From: a virus
Reading direction: 5' to 3' (one strand)
DNA length: 29,317 nt
Virus record (IMG/VR): IMGVR_UViG_3300042402_002470
Coordinates: 1 to 29,317 of that record
The notes under the pieces were generated by a model, which did not search any database, was not told the origin of the DNA, and saw nothing but the letters and a program-made list of their open reading frames with translations. A program made the position numbers and the translations under genes. Of this stretch, positions 1 through 5,826 are shown in pieces. How positions within the stretch are numbered: position 1 is the stretch's first letter; each line of letters starts with the position of its first letter.

Positions 1-25
1 AGTTCGATTCTCTGCACCCTCGCCA
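1..25 (+). tRNA. 3' end of a tRNA (cut by window edge)
   Basis: The first 25 bases read as a T-loop (TTCGATT), the 3' side of the T stem, the acceptor strand and an encoded CCA. The anticodon lies outside the window, so the isotype is unknown. It is the upstream neighbour of the next tRNA in the same + strand array. Confidence 0.6.
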
Positions 26-30
26 ATTAT

Positions 31-77
31 GACCGAATGTCACTGTACTGGTCTAGTCACCTTTATACACTTCGGTC
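31..77 (+). other. 7-bp stem-loop between two tRNAs
   Basis: GACCGAA at 31-37 pairs perfectly with TTCGGTC at 71-77 around a 33-nt interior, and T-rich sequence follows (GTCTTATTT). It could be a processing signal, a weak terminator or a tRNA relic; no D or T arm is visible. Confidence 0.35.
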
Positions 78-86
78 GTCTTATTT

Positions 87-161
87 GCGCCCTTGGACAA
101 GATGGATTGTCAGAGGATTCTAACCCTTAGTAGACGGGATCGTTACCCGTAGGGCGCACCA
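87..161 (+). tRNA. Putative amber-suppressor tRNA (anticodon CTA); alternative reading Arg(TCT)
   Basis: Acceptor GCGCCCT/AGGGCGC pairs perfectly, followed by A and an encoded CCA. The D stem GACA/TGTC has loop AGATGGAT, and the T arm is ACGGG-ATCGTTA-CCCGT. Canonical numbering from the D stem, with one base (A112) at position 26, puts the anticodon loop at 118-124 as TTCTAAC: U33, anticodon CTA, A37. This would read UAG. The anticodon stem is weak in this register (pairs 114-128, 115-127 and 116-126 form). Shifting one base gives loop ATTCTAA and Arg(TCT), but leaves no position 26. A third option is a 4-bp stem GAGG/CCTT with an 8-nt loop. A separate, clean Arg(TCT) gene exists at 5585, which makes a second copy less needed. 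Confidence 0.6.
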
Positions 162-167
162 ATTATT

Positions 168-245
168 TCTGGGTTATCCGAGACAATCTCCGCCTGTTAA
201 GCGGTTGGCTGTTTACAAGTCCGGTTTAGCTAACTGGATACTGTA
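168..245 (+). other. tRNA-Asn-like relic or hairpin pair
   Basis: CCGC-CTGTTAA-GCGG looks exactly like an Asn(GTT) anticodon arm. A 7-bp hairpin TCCGGTT-TAGCT-AACTGGA lies 3' of it. No convincing acceptor stem or CCA is present, so a degenerate tRNA or a leader structure of the following gene are both possible. Confidence 0.25.
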
Positions 246-292
246 AGACATAGACGATAATCTGGGGCGCTACACATCAAAGGAGAAATAAA

Positions 293-886
293 ATGTCGTA
301 GATTGAATATGCTTGTAAGGAATTAGTTTTCCATTTTAACAAAAAACACTTAGAAGACGATACTATCCCAATGTGGGTTATCAAGTTTCGTGGCGAAACA
401 TATTATGTTAATCATGTAGACTGCAGCGTTCCGTGGTCAACCAAAGAAACGCCAGATAACAATCACACTAAAGGCAGTATCAAAGTTAAGAACTGCTTAG
501 TGGTAATTGATGATTCAAACACAGCAATTATTACACCATTAACTGAAGAAAATAAGAAAACTCTCGAAAGTAAGAAAAAATTTACACGCATTATTACTAG
601 TTATGGTGCAAAGTTGAAGGCAGCAATCGACGACTTAGGACTCGAAACTGGTTATATTAAAAAAGCAGGCGGCGGCTGTAGCACGTTATGGTTCATTACG
701 GAGTTGTATAATTACGATGAGTTTTTTCAACTTAAGTTTGCTATGACAGGCACAGACTTGCGAGTGTTAAAAGAAAACGAAGACTACTTCAAAGCGTATG
801 GTTCATCAACAGATGAACAAGAATACATCGACGACGACGAAGATTTGTATGATGATGAGGATTACGAATCATTATACGAAACTTAG
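293..886 (+). CDS. Acidic unknown protein with an in-frame amber codon at codon 3
   Basis: The function is not recognised. The only good ribosome-binding site (AAAGGAG, 7 nt before ATG) precedes ATG 293, which opens ATG TCG TAG. From TAG 299-301 the same frame is open through 23 plausible codons (I-E-Y-A-C-K-E-L-V-F...) to ATG 371, and then for 171 residues to TAG at 884-886. ATG 371 has no Shine-Dalgarno sequence. The C-terminus is strongly acidic, with runs of D and E. The natural reading is one gene of 197 codons whose third codon is UAG, decoded by a suppressor such as the CTA tRNA at 87-161. Alternatives are weak initiation at 371, a recently inactivated gene or a sequencing error. The terminal stop is also TAG, followed by a hairpin at 899-917, with the next in-frame stop (TAA) at 923-925. 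Confidence 0.6.
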
Positions 887-898
887 ACTACAAACGTA

Positions 899-917
899 GC
901 AGTAACTAGGTTACTGC
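899..917 (+). other. 8-bp hairpin after the stop codon
   Basis: GCAGTAAC-TAG-GTTACTGC is a perfect 8-bp stem with a 3-nt loop starting 12 nt after the terminal TAG. No U-run follows, so it is not an intrinsic terminator. It could stabilise the 3' end or stimulate readthrough. Confidence 0.4.
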
Positions 918-969
918 CCGTATAACACCCCCGCTGTGATCCCAAGATAAGAACACAGAGGACCAGCAC

Positions 970-994
970 CCCACGCTTTCGGGCGTGGGCTTTT
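970..994 (+). terminator. Intrinsic terminator upstream of tRNA-Val
   Basis: CCCACGC at 970-976 pairs with GCGTGGG at 983-989 around TTTCGG, followed by CTTTT. It ends transcription from the 293 gene just before the tRNA-Val, whose 5' end follows the last T; it may also help define the tRNA precursor. Confidence 0.75.
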
Positions 995-1069
995 GCGGGA
1001 TTAGCTCAGTGGTAGAGCCGCTCGTTTACACCGAGAAGGTCGGGAGTTCGAACCTCTCATCCCGCACCA
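995..1069 (+). tRNA. tRNA-Val (TAC)
   Basis: Acceptor GCGGGAT/ATCCCGC, D arm with GTGGTAGAGC, anticodon stem CTCG/CGAG with loop TTTACAC (anticodon TAC), T loop TTCGAAC and encoded ACCA. A complete, canonical gene reading GUA and other Val codons. Confidence 0.95.
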
Positions 1070-1109
1070 ATTATTTTACAATTGTAATATATCCTTGTTA
1101 AAACTGAAT

Positions 1110-1117
1110 AATAAATA
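1110..1117 (+). promoter_or_regulatory. T4-type late promoter
   Basis: AATAAATA (followed by G) matches the T4 late -10 element TATAAATA at 7 of 8 positions and lies 24 bp before ATG 1142. The predicted start at about 1123 leaves a leader containing GGAG. Confidence 0.5.
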
Positions 1118-1141
1118 GTTTTAATTACGGAGAATACAAAT

Positions 1142-2011
1142 ATGGTTTATCACTTAGAAAATTCAGTCTGGGTTAAAAAGAATCATCCAGAAGGTCTTTC
1201 ACTCACTATGATTGAAGACACTGATCGTGTCGATGAGTTAATAAAACCTGCAATAAAACGAAAAGCAAAAGATAAGGTTGTAATTGACCTTGGCTGCGGT
1301 AGCGGACTATTAGGAATGTATGCATTTGATTATGGTGCAAAATTTGTTTACTTTGTTGAGCAAGATTCTTTTATGATTGAAACATTACGTAACAGTTTAC
1401 CTAAAATGCTAGATCCTAGTAAGTTTAAAATTATTCATAAATATGCACAGGATTTAACTCGTGACGATTTTGATTGTGGCGAACCAGAATTATGCGTCAG
1501 TGAATTACAAGGCCCACAATTATATGATGAGGGGTGCTGCCAATGTACATTACCTATTCGTCAGATGTATGAGAACTTAGTATTCATACCTGAAGTATAT
1601 CGATTAGACATTATCGAATCAGACGTTGATTATAGTAAGTGGCCGTGGCCGCAAAATGAAAAACGCTTGTTAGAGCATTATAAGTATATGTATTCCAAAA
1701 TAGGGTGGACAAACGGGTTTATTGGGTTAAGTCGTCTTATCGAATTAGTAAATCCAAAGAAAATAGGTGAGCTTATATACGACACGAGAACTGGTATTTT
1801 CAAAAATACTTTTACCACGCATATCACTGCGCCCCAAGGCAAAATGATTAATATGTTTGGAGTATGTCAATCAGATGAATTAGAAAATATTACAACCAAG
1901 TTTGGCTGGTATGTTTATCCTAGGCAAGAGCAAATATTGTTGACTGTGTATAACCCTAATACAGAGACAGATTCGAGGATTATGTTTTCCTTAGCATTAG
2001 ATCAAGATTAA
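1142..2011 (+). CDS. SAM-dependent methyltransferase, PRMT-like fold
   Basis: Residues 47-56 (VVIDLGCGSG) are the glycine-rich SAM-binding motif I. The acidic end of strand 2 follows (FVEQD, 71-75). Around residues 119-131 the segment SELQGPQLYDE resembles the double-E loop of protein arginine methyltransferases (glutamates 121 and 130). At 289 residues it fits a compact catalytic core plus a C-terminal beta-rich part. An N- or O-methyltransferase acting on a protein or small molecule is likely, but the substrate is unknown. GGAG lies 8 nt before ATG 1142, with a late-type promoter upstream. The stop codon directly abuts the 5' end of tRNA-Thr. Confidence 0.75.
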   Translation: MVYHLENSVWVKKNHPEGLSLTMIEDTDRVDELIKPAIKRKAKDKVVIDLGCGSGLLGMYAFDYGAKFVYFVEQDSFMIETLRNSLPKMLDPSKFKIIHKYAQDLTRDDFDCGEPELCVSELQGPQLYDEGCCQCTLPIRQMYENLVFIPEVYRLDIIESDVDYSKWPWPQNEKRLLEHYKYMYSKIGWTNGFIGLSRLIELVNPKKIGELIYDTRTGIFKNTFTTHITAPQGKMINMFGVCQSDELENITTKFGWYVYPRQEQILLTVYNPNTETDSRIMFSLALDQD

Positions 2012-2085
2012 GCCGGTATAGCTGAGTGGTTTAGCAGCTGATTAGTAATCAGCTGACGGGAGTTCGATTCTCTCTACCGGCACCA
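2012..2085 (+). tRNA. tRNA-Thr (AGT)
   Basis: Acceptor GCCGGTA/TACCGGC with A and CCA, anticodon stem GCTGA/TCAGC, loop TTAGTAA (anticodon AGT), T loop TTCGATT. It begins one base after the methyltransferase stop. A34 is unusual for bacterial tRNA-Thr and would need conversion to inosine to read ACC. Confidence 0.9.
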
Positions 2086-2086
2086 C

Positions 2087-2094
2087 ACTAAATA
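2087..2094 (+). promoter_or_regulatory. T4-type late promoter
   Basis: ACTAAATA overlaps the tRNA-Thr 3' flank and predicts a start near 2100. The following leader carries AAAGG before ATG 2122, so it would drive the three-paralogue operon. Confidence 0.4.
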
Positions 2095-2121
2095 CATTAT
2101 ATATTTTTAAAGGTGTTTAAC

Positions 2122-2910
2122 ATGAGTGTAAAATTTGTAATAGGTTTGACAGACGTACTAGAAAATGATTCGTTTTATCCTGCGCCATATCTTGCAGACA
2201 CGTACCAAGGACAAGCTAGTCAGTACGAAAAAGTAACATATGTTTTACAAAATAACAATACCTCAATAGAAAAAGCTTCTATAGAATGGGTATTAGACAC
2301 ATCGTTGCCTGCAGTTAATAATGTTTTGGGTATTATCGATGCTATTCAACAATCAATTTTAAGTGCCACTTATATATATGCACACAAGTATACACGAGAA
2401 GTGTTGCCTGGATTATTTGATAGTGATTATATCATCGACATGAAAAGTTTAGTTCCGATAGACGGACTGGTATTTCCTGAATATACTGATGTTGATTATG
2501 ATAATGTTTCAACAAATAAACCTCCGCTATATTGTACTCTGGAATTGGATGGAGTAGCTACAATGTTGTCAAATCAAGTAGACGAAACTCAGATGTTAGC
2601 ATACGCAATGGCCTACAATGATTTTTCATATTTAACTCCTGGACCCTTAATTAAATATGTTTATCCGACATTTAGAGTAAATTTTAGACATAGTAATGAA
2701 ACGATATTAAACAAGTCAATGTCGTTTGAACAACACACGTGGATGCATGATAACAAAAGTATATTAGAATCTAAAGGATACACTGAACTTGATAACAAAA
2801 ATAGGTTAGGGTGCCTTGTAATAGGACAACTTGTAGGGAGTTATCAAGACGCATTTTTAAAATCACAACAGTACACCAGGATTTGCAGAGTTGAAATAGT
2901 AAAGGAATAA
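2122..2910 (+). CDS. Unknown protein, paralogue 1 of 3
   Basis: Function not recognised. 262 residues, opening MSVKFVIGLTD. It shares with the next two genes the N-terminal KFV-GLTD motif, a central IEW...LPAV..V/L segment and a C-terminal block (ESKGY ... IGQL ... AF ... Y..ICR.EI). No signal peptide or membrane helix is seen. ATG 2122 is chosen over GTG 2113 because AAAGG sits at the right distance. It is first in a tight three-gene operon behind a late-type promoter, so the products are probably made late and may be virion or assembly proteins; this is inference. Confidence 0.7.
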   Translation: MSVKFVIGLTDVLENDSFYPAPYLADTYQGQASQYEKVTYVLQNNNTSIEKASIEWVLDTSLPAVNNVLGIIDAIQQSILSATYIYAHKYTREVLPGLFDSDYIIDMKSLVPIDGLVFPEYTDVDYDNVSTNKPPLYCTLELDGVATMLSNQVDETQMLAYAMAYNDFSYLTPGPLIKYVYPTFRVNFRHSNETILNKSMSFEQHTWMHDNKSILESKGYTELDNKNRLGCLVIGQLVGSYQDAFLKSQQYTRICRVEIVKE

Positions 2911-2912
2911 CA

Positions 2913-3677
2913 ATGTTAAAATTCGTAATAGGACTAACCGATACTGACAGCGATGCGTTTCATCCTAATCCGGATATTGCAGAATCATATGACGGCCTTG
3001 AAAATTTGATTGATAAAAATGTTTATGCATTGCATAAAAATGATACTGCAATTGAAAGAACAAATATTGAATGGATGTTAGATGATACACTGCCTGCAGT
3101 AACTAATTTGTTAACAGTGTTAGATGCGATCAAATCTGGGATACACATGACCTTAATACATTGTCATAAGTATAGACAAAACTTTGATTTGTACGACACT
3201 GATTTTTTAATAGAAATAAAAAATTTACTGCCTAACTTAGATCTGGTATTACCCGAATATACCCAGCTTGATTACGATAATATGTCAACAAATGAATGCA
3301 GTTTGGAGTTGGACAGTGGTGCAGCCGAGAGATGTGCAAATATCAATGATAACGAATTTTTAGTTCATGCCATGGAAACCGGTGATTATACTTTTTTAAA
3401 GGACGGTCCAACAACTAAATTTGTTTATCCTGCTTTTAGAATAAATTTTCGATACAATGTGAATGACAACGTTACTAATAAAACGATGTCAGCTGCACAG
3501 CAAGAATGGATGATAAACAACAAAGATCTCCTGGAATCAAAGGGATACTATATTTCTGATAGCAGAAATAGAATTGGTGCTCTTAAAATAGGTCAATTAA
3601 TAGGCACATATGAAGATGCATTTGCGAAAGCTCAGCAGTATAGCAAAATCTGCAGAGTGGAAATAATAAGGGAATAA
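2913..3677 (+). CDS. Unknown protein, paralogue 2 of 3
   Basis: 254 residues, the closest relative of the upstream gene: MLKFVIGLTD start, the same PEYT..DYDN.STN segment near residue 115 and the same C-terminal ESKGY...IGQL...ICRVEI block. Only two bases separate it from the preceding stop, and AAGGA overlaps the end of that gene. The conserved ends with variable middles suggest duplication followed by specialisation of a structural or recognition protein. Function unknown. Confidence 0.7.
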   Translation: MLKFVIGLTDTDSDAFHPNPDIAESYDGLENLIDKNVYALHKNDTAIERTNIEWMLDDTLPAVTNLLTVLDAIKSGIHMTLIHCHKYRQNFDLYDTDFLIEIKNLLPNLDLVLPEYTQLDYDNMSTNECSLELDSGAAERCANINDNEFLVHAMETGDYTFLKDGPTTKFVYPAFRINFRYNVNDNVTNKTMSAAQQEWMINNKDLLESKGYYISDSRNRIGALKIGQLIGTYEDAFAKAQQYSKICRVEIIRE

Positions 3678-3682
3678 TTAAT

Positions 3683-4444
3683 ATGTTGAAGTTTGTAGTT
3701 GGGTTAACTGACGTAATTGATTATGACGGGTTTATATATGATGATCAAGAAAATAACACAGATAGTGTGAATTATAATATTCGTAAACCCGCAACCGACG
3801 TTGAACAGGCTACTATTGAATGGCGTATAAACGTAGAGTTAGATGCAATAAAAAATGTTATACCAGTCTGGGAGAAAGTTATCAGAGCTCCGCATTTGTG
3901 CATGATAAGAATTAATTCAAATCCTGTGAGATATTATCCAGAATTTAAAGAATACATTTTATTTGTTTCATATATAAACTTAATACCAATGGCATCTGAT
4001 TTAATAAAACAATTCAGTGATAATGATTATGATCAATGTAATGGCGAAGTACAATTCGGAGACTTGTGTATACAAATGCACGAAAACATGATGTATGATG
4101 ATCTTCATAAATCTAATATTGACGATGCGTATTTTCAAAAAGATATATCAATTCTAGCAAATGCAGATGTCAGGGGATCAGTTGTACCTAAATTCTTTGC
4201 ACAATTTTTGTTACGTGGAGACGCACGACCCCACAGTTGGCTTAAAGATCAAGATTTTATAAACTTCATCACAGAGCATCAAGATGCTATAAAAGAAAAA
4301 GGCTATAATATTAATTCTAAACGAATCACTAACTATGGTTCTATAGCAGTCGGTAAACTGCTTACGGATCCAACTAAAGCATATGAATCGTTATCTAAGT
4401 ATCCTAGGATATGTAGAACAAGTTTTGTTCAAACCGAAGAATAA
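3683..4444 (+). CDS. Unknown protein, paralogue 3 of 3 (most divergent)
   Basis: 253 residues. The KFVVGLTD start, the ATIEW motif and the C-terminal EKGY...VGKL...YPRICR block place it in the same family as the two preceding genes, but the middle has diverged and the PEYT..DYDN segment survives only as DNDYD. It follows the previous gene after 5 bases. No known domain is recognised. Confidence 0.7.
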   Translation: MLKFVVGLTDVIDYDGFIYDDQENNTDSVNYNIRKPATDVEQATIEWRINVELDAIKNVIPVWEKVIRAPHLCMIRINSNPVRYYPEFKEYILFVSYINLIPMASDLIKQFSDNDYDQCNGEVQFGDLCIQMHENMMYDDLHKSNIDDAYFQKDISILANADVRGSVVPKFFAQFLLRGDARPHSWLKDQDFINFITEHQDAIKEKGYNINSKRITNYGSIAVGKLLTDPTKAYESLSKYPRICRTSFVQTEE

Positions 4445-4481
4445 TTTTTTTGTAATACGTCTAGATTGTCAAAGAAAACGG

Positions 4482-4510
4482 TTGACGAAGATAAATAAAA
4501 GTACTATATT
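4482..4510 (+). promoter_or_regulatory. Sigma70-type promoter for the leader RNA/tRNA cluster
   Basis: TTGACG, a 17-bp spacer and TATATT; predicted start near 4517. The spacer also contains GATAAATA, which resembles a T4 late element, so the same site might serve late transcription. Confidence 0.65.
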
Positions 4511-4538
4511 ACTAACATAAGCAAAAGGAAATCAAGAG

Positions 4539-4628
4539 ATGACTCACAATACTAAACACATGATTAGCATTAAGCGTTTTGAACGCCACGAGTATCTCTT
4601 TGGATTCTCGGAGGGTTATAGCGGATAA
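4539..4628 (+). CDS. 29-residue leader peptide ORF
   Basis: ATG 4539 is preceded by AAAGGA 9 nt upstream and runs 29 codons (MTHNTKHMISIKRF...) to TAA. It has no recognisable domain. Its last third contains both 5' arms of the alternative fold of the leader RNA, so ribosome position would decide whether the downstream terminator forms. It might instead be an ordinary small phage protein, or untranslated. Confidence 0.4.
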   Translation: MTHNTKHMISIKRFERHEYLFGFSEGYSG

Positions 4629-4655
4629 GTGTAAGTACACATAAACGCAATGACG

Positions 4656-4687
4656 CCCTCCAGTAGAGATACTAGGAGGGTTTTTTA
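4656..4687 (+). terminator. Intrinsic terminator of the leader RNA
   Basis: CCCTCC/GGAGGG (extended by AGTA/TACT with one bulge, loop GAGA) followed by six T. A strong Rho-independent signal lying 140 bp before the next tRNA. In the following 4688-4822 I see only an AGTGG/CCACT stem and no gene. Confidence 0.85.
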
Positions 4688-4822
4688 TTAGGCTAAAGTG
4701 GAAATGCGGAACGAGACTGCGAGTAACCACTATAAACAAACTCATATGGGCGTGTTAGAGGATGAAACGACCGGTGGTAACGGCGGAGTAAAAATTTAGC
4801 AGCAAGCTAATAATATTATTTT

Positions 4823-4893
4823 GGCGACACGGCAAGTGCCGACTCGGCTCTCATAAGGCTGAAGATTTGGAGCGTTACCAAATGTCGCTACCA
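4823..4893 (+). tRNA. tRNA-Met (CAT), shortened D arm
   Basis: Acceptor GGCGACA/TGTCGCT (terminal G.U pair), A and CCA; anticodon stem CGGCT/GGCTG with loop CTCATAA (anticodon CAT); T arm TTTGG-AGCGTTA-CCAAA. The D arm is a short CGGC-AAGT-GCCG hairpin, about four bases smaller than usual. CAT could also be an Ile2 tRNA if C34 is lysidinylated. Confidence 0.8.
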
Positions 4894-4912
4894 ATAACTC
4901 TATTTTTAGAAT

Positions 4913-5006
4913 AGGCAGAGCTAGGCGCAAAAGTAGCACATTCCCTAGTGTAGCGAAAAGAGGAGCAGGTGTAGGGACCCGGAGCATATCCCCTCGCTGC
5001 CTTTTG
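4913..5006 (+). ncRNA. Candidate structured RNA ending in a terminator-like stem
   Basis: AGGCAG (4913-4918) pairs with CTGCCT (4997-5002), followed by a T-run to 5005. Inside are GCTA-(10 nt)-TAGC, like a D arm, and other short stems. It is too irregular to call a tRNA; a decayed class II tRNA or a small RNA is possible. The preceding hairpin CTATT/AATAG (4900-4914) overlaps it. Confidence 0.35.
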
Positions 5007-5023
5007 TACAAGTAGAGTTTTAT

Positions 5024-5098
5024 TGCCTCTTAGCTCAGTGGTAGAGCAATCCCCTGATAAGGGATAGGTCACTAGTTCAAATCTAGTAGGGGCAACCA
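5024..5098 (+). tRNA. tRNA-Ile (GAT)
   Basis: Acceptor TGCCTCT/AGGGGCA, D arm TAGCTCAGTGGTAGAGCA, anticodon stem ATCCC/GGGAT with loop CTGATAA (GAT), T loop TCAAATC and encoded ACCA. Canonical. Confidence 0.93.
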
Positions 5099-5105
5099 AA
5101 TATAT

Positions 5106-5182
5106 CTCGCATAGGACTACTCGGTGATGGTCGCTGGCCTTTCAAGTCGGAGAAACGGGTTCGAAACCCGTATGCGGGACCA
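5106..5182 (+). tRNA. tRNA-Glu (TTC)
   Basis: Acceptor CTCGCAT/ATGCGGG with A and CCA, anticodon stem CTGGC/GTCGG with loop CTTTCAA (TTC), T arm ACGGG-TTCGAAA-CCCGT. It follows tRNA-Ile after 7 bases in the same array. Confidence 0.9.
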
Positions 5183-5194
5183 AATATAGATCAA

Positions 5195-5222
5195 GCCTAT
5201 AGGATCTCGAAAGTCTATAGGC
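5195..5222 (+). ncRNA. Hairpin whose loop complements the next RNA
   Basis: GCCTATAG (5195-5202) pairs perfectly with CTATAGGC (5215-5222). The 12-nt loop contains TCTCGAAA (5205-5212), the exact reverse complement of the 8-nt loop TTTCGAGA at 5250-5257 in the neighbouring tRNA-like RNA. A loop-loop (kissing) contact is therefore possible. Confidence 0.5.
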
Positions 5223-5224
5223 CC

Positions 5225-5290
5225 GCTCCTGAGGATAAGCCACTGAAAGTTTCGAGACTTTCTTTGCGGGGTCGTCACCCGCCAGGAGTA
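5225..5290 (+). tRNA. tRNA-like RNA with 8-nt anticodon loop and no CCA
   Basis: Acceptor GCTCCTG/CAGGAGT (7 pairs, first is G.U) and T arm GCGGG-GTCGTCA-CCCGC are clear. The anticodon arm is GAAAG-TTTCGAGA-CTTTC with an 8-nt loop, or 6 bp with a 6-nt loop. The D arm is reduced to about 11 nt (weak GG/CC). CCA is not encoded, unlike nearly all neighbours. It may be a decayed Arg(TCG) or Ser(CGA) tRNA, or a tRNA mimic. The following 5291-5413 holds hairpins CCAGA/TCTGG (5300-5314) and CTTGC/GCAAG (5317-5329) and a T-arm-like AGGG-TTCGAGT-CCCT, but no tRNA I can complete. Confidence 0.45.
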
Positions 5291-5413
5291 TAATTTAGAC
5301 CAGACTAGATCTGGATCTTGCTGGGCAAGAGAGTAAATGAAGCAGGGTTCGAGTCCCTAAACGATGAGTTCGATTCAATATCGTGCAGGTGCAAAAGGTT
5401 ACTGTTTAATTTT

Positions 5414-5500
5414 GGGGATGCGGCGAAGTTGGAGAGTCGCGGCGGACTGTAAATCCGTTCCTGTAAAGGTGAGTTGGTTCAAATCCATCCATCCCCACCA
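5414..5500 (+). tRNA. tRNA-Tyr (GTA)
   Basis: Acceptor GGGGATG/CATCCCC with A and CCA, anticodon stem GCGGA/TCCGT with loop CTGTAAA (GTA), long class II variable arm (CCTGTAAAGG) and T loop TTCAAAT. The long variable arm is normal for bacterial Tyr tRNA. Confidence 0.95.
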
Positions 5501-5505
5501 AATAT

Positions 5506-5581
5506 CCCTGGGTAGTTCAGTTGGTAGAACACATGCCTGAAGAGCATGGTGTCGGCGGTTCGATTCCGTCCCCAGGGGCCA
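5506..5581 (+). tRNA. tRNA-Phe (GAA)
   Basis: Acceptor CCCTGGG/CCCAGGG, G and CCA; anticodon stem CATGC/GCATG with loop CTGAAGA (GAA); T arm GGCGG-TTCGATT-CCGTC. Only 5 bases separate it from tRNA-Tyr. Confidence 0.95.
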
Positions 5582-5584
5582 TAT

Positions 5585-5660
5585 CTGTCTGTAGCTCAAC
5601 TGGAAGAGCAAGGGATTTCTACTCCCTAGGTTGCGAGTTCGACTCTTGCCAGGCAGGCCA
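5585..5660 (+). tRNA. tRNA-Arg (TCT)
   Basis: Acceptor CTGTCTG/CAGGCAG, G and CCA; anticodon stem AGGGA/TCCCT with loop TTTCTAC (TCT); T arm GCGAG-TTCGACT-CTTGC. Reads AGA/AGG, codons frequent in this AT-rich DNA. Confidence 0.93.
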
Positions 5661-5662
5661 AA

Positions 5663-5737
5663 CCTGATGTAGTGATAATGGTAGCACACTGAGCTGTGGA
5701 CTCGGTAGAGTTGGATCGTAACCAACCGTCAGGACCA
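5663..5737 (+). tRNA. tRNA-His (GTG)
   Basis: Acceptor CCTGATG/CGTCAGG, A and CCA; anticodon stem CTGAG/CTCGG with loop CTGTGGA (GTG); T arm TTGG-ATCGTAA-CCAA. The encoded bases lack an obvious G-1 for HisRS, but the host enzyme or processing could supply it. Confidence 0.9.
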
Positions 5738-5765
5738 AAAAGATTGAAAAAAGATAAAATAGTTG

Positions 5766-5794
5766 TTGACTCCAAGATGTCTTGAATGTAATGT
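5766..5794 (+). promoter_or_regulatory. Early promoter with AAGATGTCTT spacer element
   Basis: TTGACT, 17 bp, TAATGT. The spacer carries AAGATGTCTT, the same near-dyad motif found in the promoters at 10564, 6779 and 13332. It drives the gene at 5827. Confidence 0.6.
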
Positions 5795-5826
5795 ATAAAT
5801 GTAAGTTGAGAACAACGGAGACAACA

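Larger units (their letters stand above)
4517..4687 (+). ncRNA. Structured leader RNA with possible attenuator
   Basis: A predicted 170-nt transcript runs from the promoter at 4482 to a terminator at 4656-4687. Two mutually exclusive folds are visible. In one, AGTATCTCT (4591-4599) pairs with AGAGATACT (4665-4673) and, nested inside, GGAGGG (4610-4615) pairs with CCCTCC (4656-4661). In the other, CCCTCC pairs with the second GGAGGG (4675-4680) to make the terminator. The two early arms lie inside the 29-codon ORF at 4539. This fits either a translation-coupled attenuator ahead of the tRNA array or a stand-alone small RNA. Confidence 0.55.

Noticed and set aside
293-886. Genome-wide TAG recoding (code 15)
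   Set aside because: TAG is the terminal stop of several genes that are followed at once by other starts or structures, so it still functions as a stop; only gene-specific suppression is proposed.
4796-5099. Minus-strand ORFs over the Met/Ile tRNA region
   Set aside because: They are read antisense through tRNA genes; the repeated tRNA-like phrases (e.g. PTRFELVT-type translations) are the usual artefact of translated tRNAs.
5183-5413. Group I intron in the tRNA cluster
   Set aside because: No P7/G-binding or catalytic core pattern, no interrupted tRNA exons that join; the stretch is short and better explained by separate hairpins.
5782-5826. N-terminal extension of the 5827 gene
   Set aside because: The extension lies in the -10/start region of the promoter and has no ribosome-binding site; GGAG precedes ATG 5827.
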